From assembly GCA_029264075.1 (NCBI GenBank), contig JARICQ010000058.1, positions 1 to 14,755 of the forward strand: a DNA stretch of 14,755 nucleotides, in the 5' to 3' direction. Made by a program: the position numbers and the translations under genes. Positions 1 to 6,099 of the stretch are shown here, one piece after another (within the stretch, counting starts at the first letter, position 1; every line of letters starts with the position of its first letter). Source of the DNA: Tissierellaceae bacterium. Lineage in GTDB: Bacteria > Bacillota > Clostridia > Tissierellales > Tissierellaceae. The notes under the pieces were generated by a model. That model saw nothing but the letters and a program-made list of their open reading frames with translations. It was not told where the DNA came from and did no database searches.

Positions 1-143
1 TTGATCAATATGAACCAAGATCCTTTATAGTCTCTTACGAGCCAAGGAGATTTAAGGGTGGATTTTTAGTTAATACTATGAAAAAGACTAAAAAAATAAA
101 TATCAAAGCTAAAAAAGAGATAAATCAAAGTCAAGAAAACTAA
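1..143 (+). CDS. C-terminal fragment of a probable UPF0316 (DUF2179/DUF5698) membrane protein
   Basis: The reading frame enters from the left edge (first full codon at base 3) and ends at TAA 141-143, giving about 46 residues. It contains SFIVSYEPRRFKGGFLVN and then a Lys-rich tail. A segment of the type 'AFIISYEP...GGFWVK' followed by a basic tail is what I recall from the C-terminus of UPF0316 proteins (YebE type), in which a small membrane domain precedes a soluble DUF2179 domain. The family assignment is from memory of the motif, not a search. The biochemical role of the family is not settled. The start and membrane part lie outside the window. A strong hairpin follows 17 bases after the stop, so this is the last gene of its transcript. 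Confidence 0.6.
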   Translation, partial: DQYEPRSFIVSYEPRRFKGGFLVNTMKKTKKINIKAKKEINQSQEN

Positions 144-160
144 TCTATTTGCAATTAGTT

Positions 161-194
161 AAGAAAGGAGCCTAAAATTCTAGGCTCCTTTCTT
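161..194. terminator. Bidirectional intrinsic terminator between convergent genes
   Basis: A perfect 14-bp inverted repeat, AAGAAAGGAGCCTA (161-174) and TAGGCTCCTTTCTT (181-194), encloses a 6-base loop. The A-rich outer left arm and T-rich outer right arm give a short U run on either strand. It sits between the plus-strand gene ending at 143 and the minus-strand gene ending at 229, so it can serve both. Confidence 0.85.
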
Positions 195-228
195 ATCTTA
201 TCTAAATAGTTGACTAGACAAATTTTCC

Positions 229-576
229 CTAGCTCCTCTTCTCCCTGTATATCGATATTTTTAAGATACCATCCTTGTAGTCTATCCTACCGCTATCTAC
301 CATTACACCTATCATTTCCAGATGCTCTTTTTCGTGACAGTCCCCCATCAAGCTCCAGTAGAGCTCTTCAAGCTCCTCTTGTCTAGGCAGGTTTAAAATT
401 CTATCTAGGTCTTTTAATTTTTCTAGAGGTGGATTTTCACAGTGCCCCTTTATACTAATCTCTGCTATACCCTCATGGAAATTAAAATCCACATTGAAAT
501 TTTTCATACCAAGCTGCATGCAAAAGTTGACTAACTCATTCATGATTTTCATTAGTTTTTCTCTTTTATAGCTCAT
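229..576 (-). CDS. Small conserved-looking protein of unknown function, coupled to the DUF1576 gene
   Basis: I do not recognise this protein. It is about 115-117 residues, soluble, without signal peptide or membrane segment, rich in Glu and Lys, and with alternating predicted strand and helix. Two Met codons compete for the start: ATG at 582-580 lies only 3 bases after AAAGG, whereas ATG at 576-574 lies 9 bases after it, so the second is preferred here (115 residues). The gene begins inside the 3' end of the upstream membrane-protein gene (overlap 11 bp from the chosen start, 17 bp from the longer one), which implies translational coupling and a shared mRNA. The overlap suggests it works with, or regulates, that membrane protein; this is inference. 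Cys codons fall near residues 21, 48 and 82, and the two later ones sit in GHCENP and GDCHEKEH. They could bind metal, but no known motif is formed. Confidence 0.8.
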   Translation of the reverse strand: MSYKREKLMKIMNELVNFCMQLGMKNFNVDFNFHEGIAEISIKGHCENPPLEKLKDLDRILNLPRQEELEELYWSLMGDCHEKEHLEMIGVMVDSGRIDYKDGILKISIYREKRS

Positions 577-1879
577 TTTCATTTTCCTTTCTTAAACTTC
601 TAATTAGTGGGATAAGTAGGGCTGCAACCAAGCCACCAGATAAACCATTGTTATAAAGATCCATTCCACCATGTAAGTAGCCCGTATTCATTACTACAGA
701 GCTATGTAAAAATCCTGCTAAGATACCAATCAAGGGTCCAATAGCTCCTGCTATAGGAGCTAGAGTAGTTCCACCTAGGGCAGCTAATATTACTGCTGAT
801 TCATTGGCAGCCCAAACATTAAATAATGAACCAATATATACACCTAGCACTATTGGAGCTGCATTTCGCACGTGTTTTCCAAAGCCTCCAAAGCCTGCCA
901 GTGTAAAAATAACTCCTATGGTCGGTCCATTCAATTGACCATTAATTAGCAATATGTAAGCAGTTCCTGCTAAACCTAATGTAGCCACATTGATAAGGGT
1001 CAGACCAAAGCCATGCATTGTTATAAAATCTGAAACTAGTCTACCTGAACTTGAGAGCAAGGCCTTGTAACCTGTAAATCTTTTTCCATTAATTACCCAT
1101 CCCAATATTAGTAGGGAAGTAAAAAAGATAGCTAAGAGTAGGGCAAAGATTAAATTGTTACCCTCAGATAATATTAGTGTAGGGTTGTTTTCCAATCCAT
1201 AAGCCCTAAAAAAAGACATAAAGAAAGTACCTATAATACCTGCAGCAAAGCCAATATTGTATATATTGAAACCCCTATGAAAATCAACACAATGATTGGC
1301 CAGTGATGGTAAGATAAATCCTCCTATTATCCCTGCTAAATTTCCTAAAACAATACCTACTAGGGGACTAAAATTAAATCCAAAACTAATTTGGCTTACC
1401 AAGGGCCCTAGGGCTGTACCAAATAGAGCAACTACTATATGCCTTTTAAATTTCTGATTCTTTCTCAATGAAAATAGATAAACCCCAAGAAAAATTGACC
1501 AAATACTATAGATGTTTTTCCCGAATAATCCAAATCCTCCTATGGTAAATACAGCTGCCAAAATTGGACCACTGACATCTACCTTGTTTAGCTTAATAAT
1601 TCCAAGTACAATCAACATCAGCAAACCACTATTAAATAGTGCAGCTCCTATATTAGCTACTTGCATATAGTCTGTTAAAATTATACTGGGTGCTAATATG
1701 ATTTTTTTCATTCCCATTATTATTTCCTTAGGAGTATTAAAAAATAAGGATGTTAGGATTATACTTAGCGCATAGACCATGAGGATTAAATATTTAGTAT
1801 TTGTAGATAAGATTAATTCTTGATTTATGTATTTTTTTCTTCTTTCTTTAATATATGATATGACTTTTCTGATATTCAC
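566..1879 (-). CDS. DUF1576-like polytopic membrane protein with an internal duplication
   Basis: A very hydrophobic protein of 437 residues with roughly ten or more membrane segments. It is built from two related halves: residues about 104-225 and 318-427 both carry GP-hydrophobic-FGxFGK, then LGVY, then a late block (FHRGFNIYNIGF at 200, LHGGMDLYNNGL at 402). From memory this matches DUF1576, a family of uncharacterised bacterial membrane proteins; the repeated, Gly-rich architecture resembles a transporter or channel, but substrate and function are unknown. The longest frame would start at TTG 1927-1925, which has no ribosome binding site. GTG at 1879-1877 is preceded by TAGGAGGAGC at ideal spacing, so I choose it. 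That moves 16 basic residues (KEIKKHLQKNFRRSK) out of the protein. The stop lies inside the next gene. Confidence 0.8.
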   Translation of the reverse strand: MNIRKVISYIKERRKKYINQELILSTNTKYLILMVYALSIILTSLFFNTPKEIIMGMKKIILAPSIILTDYMQVANIGAALFNSGLLMLIVLGIIKLNKVDVSGPILAAVFTIGGFGLFGKNIYSIWSIFLGVYLFSLRKNQKFKRHIVVALFGTALGPLVSQISFGFNFSPLVGIVLGNLAGIIGGFILPSLANHCVDFHRGFNIYNIGFAAGIIGTFFMSFFRAYGLENNPTLILSEGNNLIFALLLAIFFTSLLILGWVINGKRFTGYKALLSSSGRLVSDFITMHGFGLTLINVATLGLAGTAYILLINGQLNGPTIGVIFTLAGFGGFGKHVRNAAPIVLGVYIGSLFNVWAANESAVILAALGGTTLAPIAGAIGPLIGILAGFLHSSVVMNTGYLHGGMDLYNNGLSGGLVAALLIPLIRSLRKENENEL

Positions 1880-1988
1880 TTTGCTCCTCCTAAAATTTTT
1901 TTGAAGGTGTTTTTTAATTTCTTTCAAATTACATATACCCTAATAATATATTTTAATCCTATTCTTATTTTTTATAGATTGATATAAA

Positions 1989-2036
1989 AATCCCTTCCCA
2001 GTAGTCTAAACTTTAAAGTTCTACTGAGAAGGAATT
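1989..2036 (-). terminator. Intrinsic terminator of the coiled-coil membrane protein gene
   Basis: Arms 1989-2004 and 2021-2036 pair over 16 bp, with two G-T pairs when read on the minus strand, around a 16-base loop that is itself partly palindromic (AACTTTAAAGTT). On the minus strand the stem is followed by TTTTTATAT. It lies 40 bases after the stop at 2077 and upstream of the DUF1576 gene, so it separates the two transcripts. Confidence 0.85.
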
Positions 2037-2076
2037 AATATCTTATTTGCTAATTTTCTTATTTTTTTCTTCTAAA

Positions 2077-3126
2077 CTACATTCTCTCTTCATTGTGTGT
2101 TAAAGCAAATTTTGATCCCCAAATTCCTGATAGACTAGCAAGAACCATAGCAATTAACAATCCAATAAATGCCCATATGGAAGCTTTTGAAGTAGCATCT
2201 GCAGCTTCTTCAGCTTGTACTCTTGCCTGTTCGATTGTCTGTTCAATTTGTATTTGTGCTTGTTCAACACGTTGAGAAGCTAGATTAATTGATTGTTCAA
2301 CTTGTAAAGAAGCTGACTGGAGACCATTGTAAATATTATCTGTAGCCTGTCTTGCTTCTTCTTCAGTTAGTTCTGTATTAGCTGATACAGAATTGGCAAT
2401 TGCCTCTCTATCCGCTGCTTGACCTACTGTTTGAGCTTTTTCCTGTAGAGAATTAGCTAGGGATGTAATTATCTGGTCTGCATTCTCAGGATTTAATAAC
2501 AAGTCTTTTCCCGCTTGAGTTATTTCATTTCCTGCTTCTTTTAATTGACTATTTAAATAGTCTGGTTGCAATTCTGGTGTTTCTGTATCTCTTAGAACTT
2601 CATTTATATTTCTTTCCAATTCACCAGTATCTATTTGATTTAAATTTTCTAATGCACCATCAAAACTAAGATCTACACTGTCTTGAATGCTTGAGACTAC
2701 AGTAGCTGTTCCATCTCCTGCTATTGAAAAGGCGTTTCCTAAAAGCATACCAACCCCTGAAACTGCTGATGTAGTAATATAAGTTAACATAACTAATATT
2801 AATAATACACTAGTTGCCCAAGTTAAAAACCCATGAACTACTCCCACTCTTCTTGATGTTATACCAGCTACAAATCCACCTGCCATAAATGACACTACCA
2901 TTGTGATAACAGTCCAAATTATTACTCCTGTTCCTACTCCTGAAAAAGGATTACTTGCAGTAGGCTCAACCATCCCAAATCCAATTGCACTAGAAATAAG
3001 TGATAGCAAGGCCATTACTGAGAAAAATGTAACTACTCCTGCAATAATAGATGACCACGATACATTAAATCCAGCCTCACTTATGAAATACCTACGAAAT
3101 CCTGTTTGATTATTTTTCTTTTTCAC
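2077..3126 (-). CDS. Membrane protein: YrzE/PhnA-like N-terminal membrane domain plus long coiled-coil outer segment
   Basis: 349 residues. Three N-terminal membrane helices (about 26-49, 67-90, 98-122) carry the pattern SWSSIIAG...GGFVAG...VHGFLTWA. I associate this with a poorly characterised family annotated as YrzE-like, 'PhnA-like' or 'CAP-Gly' membrane proteins. A hydrophilic segment (123-314) follows, Gln/Glu/Ala-rich and heptad-like at 265-312 (VEQ, RVEQAQIQIEQTIEQARVQAEE), then a last membrane helix (315-337) and a short tail. Arg/Lys at the N-terminus and SRR at 91-93 predict the N-terminus inside and the 190-residue segment outside the cell. The start is GTG 3126-3124, preceded by GGAG 4 bases away and GAGGAG about 12 bases away; no ATG fits better. 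It is a single-gene transcript with its own promoter and terminator. Function unknown; a cell-envelope scaffold or sensor is plausible. Confidence 0.75.
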   Translation of the reverse strand: MKKKNNQTGFRRYFISEAGFNVSWSSIIAGVVTFFSVMALLSLISSAIGFGMVEPTASNPFSGVGTGVIIWTVITMVVSFMAGGFVAGITSRRVGVVHGFLTWATSVLLILVMLTYITTSAVSGVGMLLGNAFSIAGDGTATVVSSIQDSVDLSFDGALENLNQIDTGELERNINEVLRDTETPELQPDYLNSQLKEAGNEITQAGKDLLLNPENADQIITSLANSLQEKAQTVGQAADREAIANSVSANTELTEEEARQATDNIYNGLQSASLQVEQSINLASQRVEQAQIQIEQTIEQARVQAEEAADATSKASIWAFIGLLIAMVLASLSGIWGSKFALTHNEERM

Positions 3127-3215
3127 TTTACTCCATCTCCTCTTTTATTTTCTTGCTTCACAATTATACATATCCTGATAAATAAAAATTAAACATTCTA
3201 CGATAAAGAACTTTA

Positions 3216-3243
3216 ATTCTAAAGCATTAGATTTTTCTGTCAA
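3216..3243 (-). promoter_or_regulatory. Sigma-A-type promoter for the coiled-coil membrane protein
   Basis: On the minus strand TTGACA (3243-3238, perfect) is followed after 16 bases by TAGAAT (3221-3216, 5 of 6). The predicted start near 3209 gives a leader of about 80 bases. A second TATAAT (3168-3163), closer to the gene, has no matching -35 box. Confidence 0.6.
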
Positions 3244-3348
3244 TTAACCTTGCTTAGATTTTAAATTGAAAGTTTAATATAAAAGGATCTTCTCATTTTA
3301 AGTTTTATATTATTATATAAAAAGCAGAAGATTTGACATCTTTAAGAC

Positions 3349-3377
3349 TTGAAAAAAATATATATTGGGTATATCAT
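3349..3377 (+). promoter_or_regulatory. Sigma-A-type promoter for the acyltransferase gene
   Basis: TTGAAA (3349-3354) and TATCAT (3372-3377) are each 5 of 6 matches with a 17-base spacer, and the predicted start is near 3384. An exact TTGACA at 3333-3338 lies just upstream, but its partner TATATA/TATATT is 20-22 bases away. The rest of the 300-base divergent spacer (3127-3426) is AT-rich and holds the promoter of the opposite gene; I see no RNA gene or repeat in it. Confidence 0.5.
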
Positions 3378-3426
3378 ATTTATGAAAGTTATTTTATATA
3401 GCATATATATTTGGAGGTAAAGTAAA

Positions 3427-5280
3427 ATGAGAAAATACATAGCTTCTTATGATGGAATTAGAGTGATAGCACTCCTTGGTGTTGTCTTTTATCATCTCAT
3501 TCCTTCAACATTTAAAGGTGGCTACTTAGGCGTTGTGACATTTTTTGTAATGGCAGGCTACCTAACGATCAATCAGACAATGAAAGTTGAAAAAGCAGAT
3601 AAGAGATTCTATCTGGTGATTAAAAAAATCAAGGACAAGTTTATCAAACTTTACCCTCCCCTGCTCCTTATGATCTTTCTTGTAAGTATATTTATCTTCT
3701 TTTTTTTCAAGGCAGACTTGGGTGGAATTTCAAGTGACATAAGGACTTCACTTCTTTCAATCTATAACTATGGAGAAATTTTCAGTGGTGGATCTTATTT
3801 TGAAAATTCAGGAGCCTTGGAGCCTTTTACGCATCTTTGGGCCTTGTCTCTTGAGCTTCAGGTCTATGTCCTTATTTTTATTTTTTTCTATGGAAACTAC
3901 AGACCTTCTTATAAAAAAAGTTACTTCAATATCTTTTTATTTTTAAGCCTATTCTCCTATGGTCTGTCCATATATTTACTTCATGGGGGAGCTGATTTTA
4001 CTAGGGTTTATTATGGAACTGAGACTAGGCTTTATTCATTTTTGATAGGTGGAATGGCTGCTCTTTTTTCTCAGGAAAAAAGGGGAATATTACCTAGTTT
4101 ATTCAGTGAAATATTAATATTTATCTTTCTACTAGCAAGTATAGGATCCTTTTTTGTCTTCGATATCACTGAATCTGTATTTAGGTATGTCTTCCCTATC
4201 TATAGCATATTAATAGCTTTGTTGATGGTTATCTTAAGACATTCAGATGGCTTTCAGGCTAAAATTTTATCTTCAAGGCCCTTTGGATTTCTTGCAAAGA
4301 GGAGCTATCATATATACCTTTGGCATTTTCCAGTACTGGCAATACAAGAAAAACTGATGGCCCACACTATCGTATCCAGTGGCTGGTTTTATTCTATTTT
4401 CTTTGTAAGCTGCCTAGCTCTTAGCGAGATTTCATATAGGATAAATGTGTTGTTGAGTAAAGCAAACTTTAAGAAAAGCAAGGTTCTTGCACTAATATTA
4501 GTTTCTATTTTACTGATCTTCAATCTACCCTACAAGGCTATTTCTGACACTAGCAAAGAGAAACAGGATTTAGAGGAAATGAAGGCAAGCATATTAGAAA
4601 ATGAAAAAATTCAAAAGAAAAAAATTGAAAAAGAAAAACAAGAATATCTAGCTAAAAGTAAAGAGCAAGAGACTTATGAAGATACTGAAGAAAAGGACTT
4701 CTCTCAGAGCTATTACAATGCTATAGAAGCCATAGAATGGGTTAACGAGCTAGGAGATGACTCCCTATATTTAGATCCAGACCTATATACCAAATATAGG
4801 CAAGTTAAAGGAGTCTTAATTGGAGATTCTCTAGCCTCAATGTCCTATCATATCCTACTCACTTACATGCCAAATTTTAAGTTTGATAGTGATCATTCTA
4901 GGGAGATGGAAGGAGCCTTGGAAGCCTATAAACCCTATATAGATCAGGAAAGCGGTGATTATATAGTCTTGTCTCTCGGGACCAATGGGGATGTAATCCA
5001 TGAAGATATAGACAAGATAAGAAATGCTGTAGAAGACAAGAATCTAATCCTAAACACTATAGTCCTACCCTATAAGACTACAGAAGACGAGAGAAATGCC
5101 GCGATAAGATCTTATGTAAAATTACATGATGATGTATACTTATCTGATTGGTATGGAGCCACTAAAAATAGGCCAGAATTATTTTTTGATGACAAGATTC
5201 ATACTGGTGAAAGAGGAGCAAGGATCATGTCTCAGCTTATAATTAAGAAAATCATAGAAATTGAAGAATCAAATAGATAG
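3427..5280 (+). CDS. OatA-like O-acetyltransferase (acyltransferase-3 membrane domain plus SGNH domain)
   Basis: 617 residues with the two-domain plan of cell-wall O-acetyltransferases such as OatA. Residues 1-370 form about ten or eleven membrane helices of the acyltransferase-3 family, with the usual landmarks: DGIRVIALLGVVFYH (His23), GGYLGVVTFFVMAGYL, LWALSLELQVY and YHIYLWHFPVL. A charged Lys/Glu linker (about 373-430) leads to an outer SGNH esterase domain with GDS (Ser468), GTNGD (Asn520) and DKIH (Asp589, His592), so the Ser-Asp-His triad is intact. In the family, acetyl groups cross the membrane and are placed on peptidoglycan or other envelope glycans, often giving lysozyme resistance; the acceptor here is not determined. 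One change stands out: the usual GVD-V-FF has Val instead of Asp. ATG 3427 follows GGAGGT by 8 bases. It appears to be monocistronic. Confidence 0.9.
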   Translation: MRKYIASYDGIRVIALLGVVFYHLIPSTFKGGYLGVVTFFVMAGYLTINQTMKVEKADKRFYLVIKKIKDKFIKLYPPLLLMIFLVSIFIFFFFKADLGGISSDIRTSLLSIYNYGEIFSGGSYFENSGALEPFTHLWALSLELQVYVLIFIFFYGNYRPSYKKSYFNIFLFLSLFSYGLSIYLLHGGADFTRVYYGTETRLYSFLIGGMAALFSQEKRGILPSLFSEILIFIFLLASIGSFFVFDITESVFRYVFPIYSILIALLMVILRHSDGFQAKILSSRPFGFLAKRSYHIYLWHFPVLAIQEKLMAHTIVSSGWFYSIFFVSCLALSEISYRINVLLSKANFKKSKVLALILVSILLIFNLPYKAISDTSKEKQDLEEMKASILENEKIQKKKIEKEKQEYLAKSKEQETYEDTEEKDFSQSYYNAIEAIEWVNELGDDSLYLDPDLYTKYRQVKGVLIGDSLASMSYHILLTYMPNFKFDSDHSREMEGALEAYKPYIDQESGDYIVLSLGTNGDVIHEDIDKIRNAVEDKNLILNTIVLPYKTTEDERNAAIRSYVKLHDDVYLSDWYGATKNRPELFFDDKIHTGERGARIMSQLIIKKIIEIEESNR

Positions 5281-5315
5281 AATATTTAGTTCTAAATATA
5301 GAGCTTTTATTCTAT
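5277..5315. terminator. Weak AT-rich hairpin between convergent genes
   Basis: Only about 26 bases separate the acyltransferase stop from the regulator stop. ATATTTA (5282-5288) and TAAATAT (5293-5299) form a small hairpin, and ATAGAATA/TATTCTAT (5277-5284, 5308-5315) could pair around it. U runs are short. Termination here is possible but weak, so overlap of the convergent transcripts is likely. Confidence 0.3.
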
Positions 5316-5975
5316 AGGGTCGATATTAAATAATTGAAATTCATTCTTATAAAAAGTTAATATTTTTTCATCTCTCATTTTACCCAACTCCTTTGAAAGT
5401 GCTGAGCGGTCAACATTTAGATAATCTGATAACTCTTGGCGATTTAAAGGAATCTTAAATTCATTGGAGGAATTCTTGTGGGCTTGCTGTGAAAGGTATG
5501 TGATCAACCTACCTCGTATTGTTTTTGAGCTGGTATTTAAAATGCGTTCACTGAGCTGAATATTATTAGTTGAAGAAATAAATAAAAGATTTTGAATCAG
5601 TTGGGTATGAAAGTGACAGGCCTTTGCACACATGGTAATTACCGATTGGGCATTTAAAAATATAAGCTCTGTATCTTCAGCAGCTACTATATTCACCTTT
5701 AGCTTTTCATTTGTGAAGGCGTAAGATTCTCCAAAGATATGATCTTTTTGAATGACTGCAAGTATAGACCTATTACCCCACAAGTCGTTGTTTTCAATAA
5801 GAACTAAACCCGAAACTACTAGCCCTATATCTTTTATTTGGTCACCTATAGAAAAGATATTTTCTCCTCTTTTAAAGGATTTTAAACGGAAACTTAAACA
5901 CTGAAGGACATATTTAATATTTTCAGTAGATATTTCACGAAATAAACTTGCCTTTGATAATGCCAAATAATCCAT
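5307..5975 (-). CDS. Crp/Fnr-family transcriptional regulator, divergent from fprA
   Basis: 222 residues from the chosen start. The N-terminal half is a cyclic-nucleotide-binding-type beta roll (GENIFSIGD, FGES), a long dimerisation helix follows (about 110-145), and a Crp-type winged helix-turn-helix sits at about 175-206 (IPLNRQELSDYLNVDRSALS). ATG 5984 directly touches TAGGAG, whereas ATG 5975-5973 is 9 bases from AGGAG, so I use the latter. The Fnr N-terminal Cys cluster is absent. Cys26, Cys116 and Cys120 (CAKACHFH at the head of the dimer helix) are the only Cys residues and could sense redox or bind metal, heme or a cluster; that is speculation. The classical cAMP-contact Arg-Ser pair after FGE is not evident, so cAMP is unlikely to be the ligand. 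It shares a control region with fprA and probably regulates it. Confidence 0.9.
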   Translation of the reverse strand: MDYLALSKASLFREISTENIKYVLQCLSFRLKSFKRGENIFSIGDQIKDIGLVVSGLVLIENNDLWGNRSILAVIQKDHIFGESYAFTNEKLKVNIVAAEDTELIFLNAQSVITMCAKACHFHTQLIQNLLFISSTNNIQLSERILNTSSKTIRGRLITYLSQQAHKNSSNEFKIPLNRQELSDYLNVDRSALSKELGKMRDEKILTFYKNEFQLFNIDPIE

Positions 5976-5991
5976 AAAAACCATCTCCTAT

Positions 5992-6005
5992 GTTGTTTAA
6001 ACAAC
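5992..6005. promoter_or_regulatory. Perfect 14-bp palindrome, candidate operator of the Crp/Fnr regulator
   Basis: GTTGTTTAAACAAC is fully self-complementary; the next two outer positions also pair, with one mismatch between (TATGTTGTTTAAACAACGTA, 5989-6008). Its centre (5998.5) is 41.5 bases before the start site inferred for fprA, the standard class II Crp/Fnr position. It is also one base from the regulator's ribosome binding site (5985-5990), inside its leader, where binding would block transcription. Confidence 0.7.
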
Positions 6006-6027
6006 GTATTTTTCTATCTATCTATAC

Positions 6028-6037
6028 TATAATTATA
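6028..6037. promoter_or_regulatory. Overlapping divergent -10 boxes for the regulator and fprA
   Basis: TATAATTATA is a perfect palindrome carrying TATAAT on the plus strand (6028-6033) and TATAAT on the minus strand (6037-6032). No good -35 box precedes the plus-strand copy, as expected for an activator-dependent promoter. The minus-strand copy has only TTTACT 16 bases upstream (6059-6054). The two polymerases would compete for this site. A second plus-strand TATAAT (6070-6075) is an alternative for fprA and also lacks a -35. Confidence 0.5.
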
Positions 6038-6040
6038 TAA

Positions 6041-6060
6041 CAAGTAAAAATCAAGTAAAA
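6041..6060. repeat. Direct repeat CAAGTAAAA, 11-bp period
   Basis: CAAGTAAAA occurs at 6041-6049 and 6052-6060, one helical turn apart. It lies between the fprA promoter and gene, over the -35 region of the divergent regulator. It may be a protein site or chance in AT-rich DNA. Confidence 0.35.
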
Positions 6061-6099
6061 TTTTAATCCTATAATAAATAATACAAGGGGGGTATATCA

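Noticed and set aside
2093..3109. Plus-strand frames 2093-2275 and 2903-3109 opposite the coiled-coil membrane protein
   Set aside because: Shadows of the real minus-strand gene; the Cys/Ile/Ala pattern mirrors its repetitive heptad codons.
3112..3145. A two-codon ATG-GAG-TAA mini frame just before the GTG start at 3126, and a similar ATG-TAG before the start at 12904
   Set aside because: Both arise from the common AGGAGATG form of the ribosome binding site; nothing suggests leader-peptide control.
5976..5984. ATG 5984 as start of the Crp/Fnr regulator
   Set aside because: It directly abuts TAGGAG with no spacing; ATG 5975 has proper 9-base spacing.
6013..6026. Short CTAT tandem run in the regulator-fprA spacer
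   Set aside because: Only about three copies of a 4-base unit in AT-rich DNA; no support for a functional microsatellite beyond chance.
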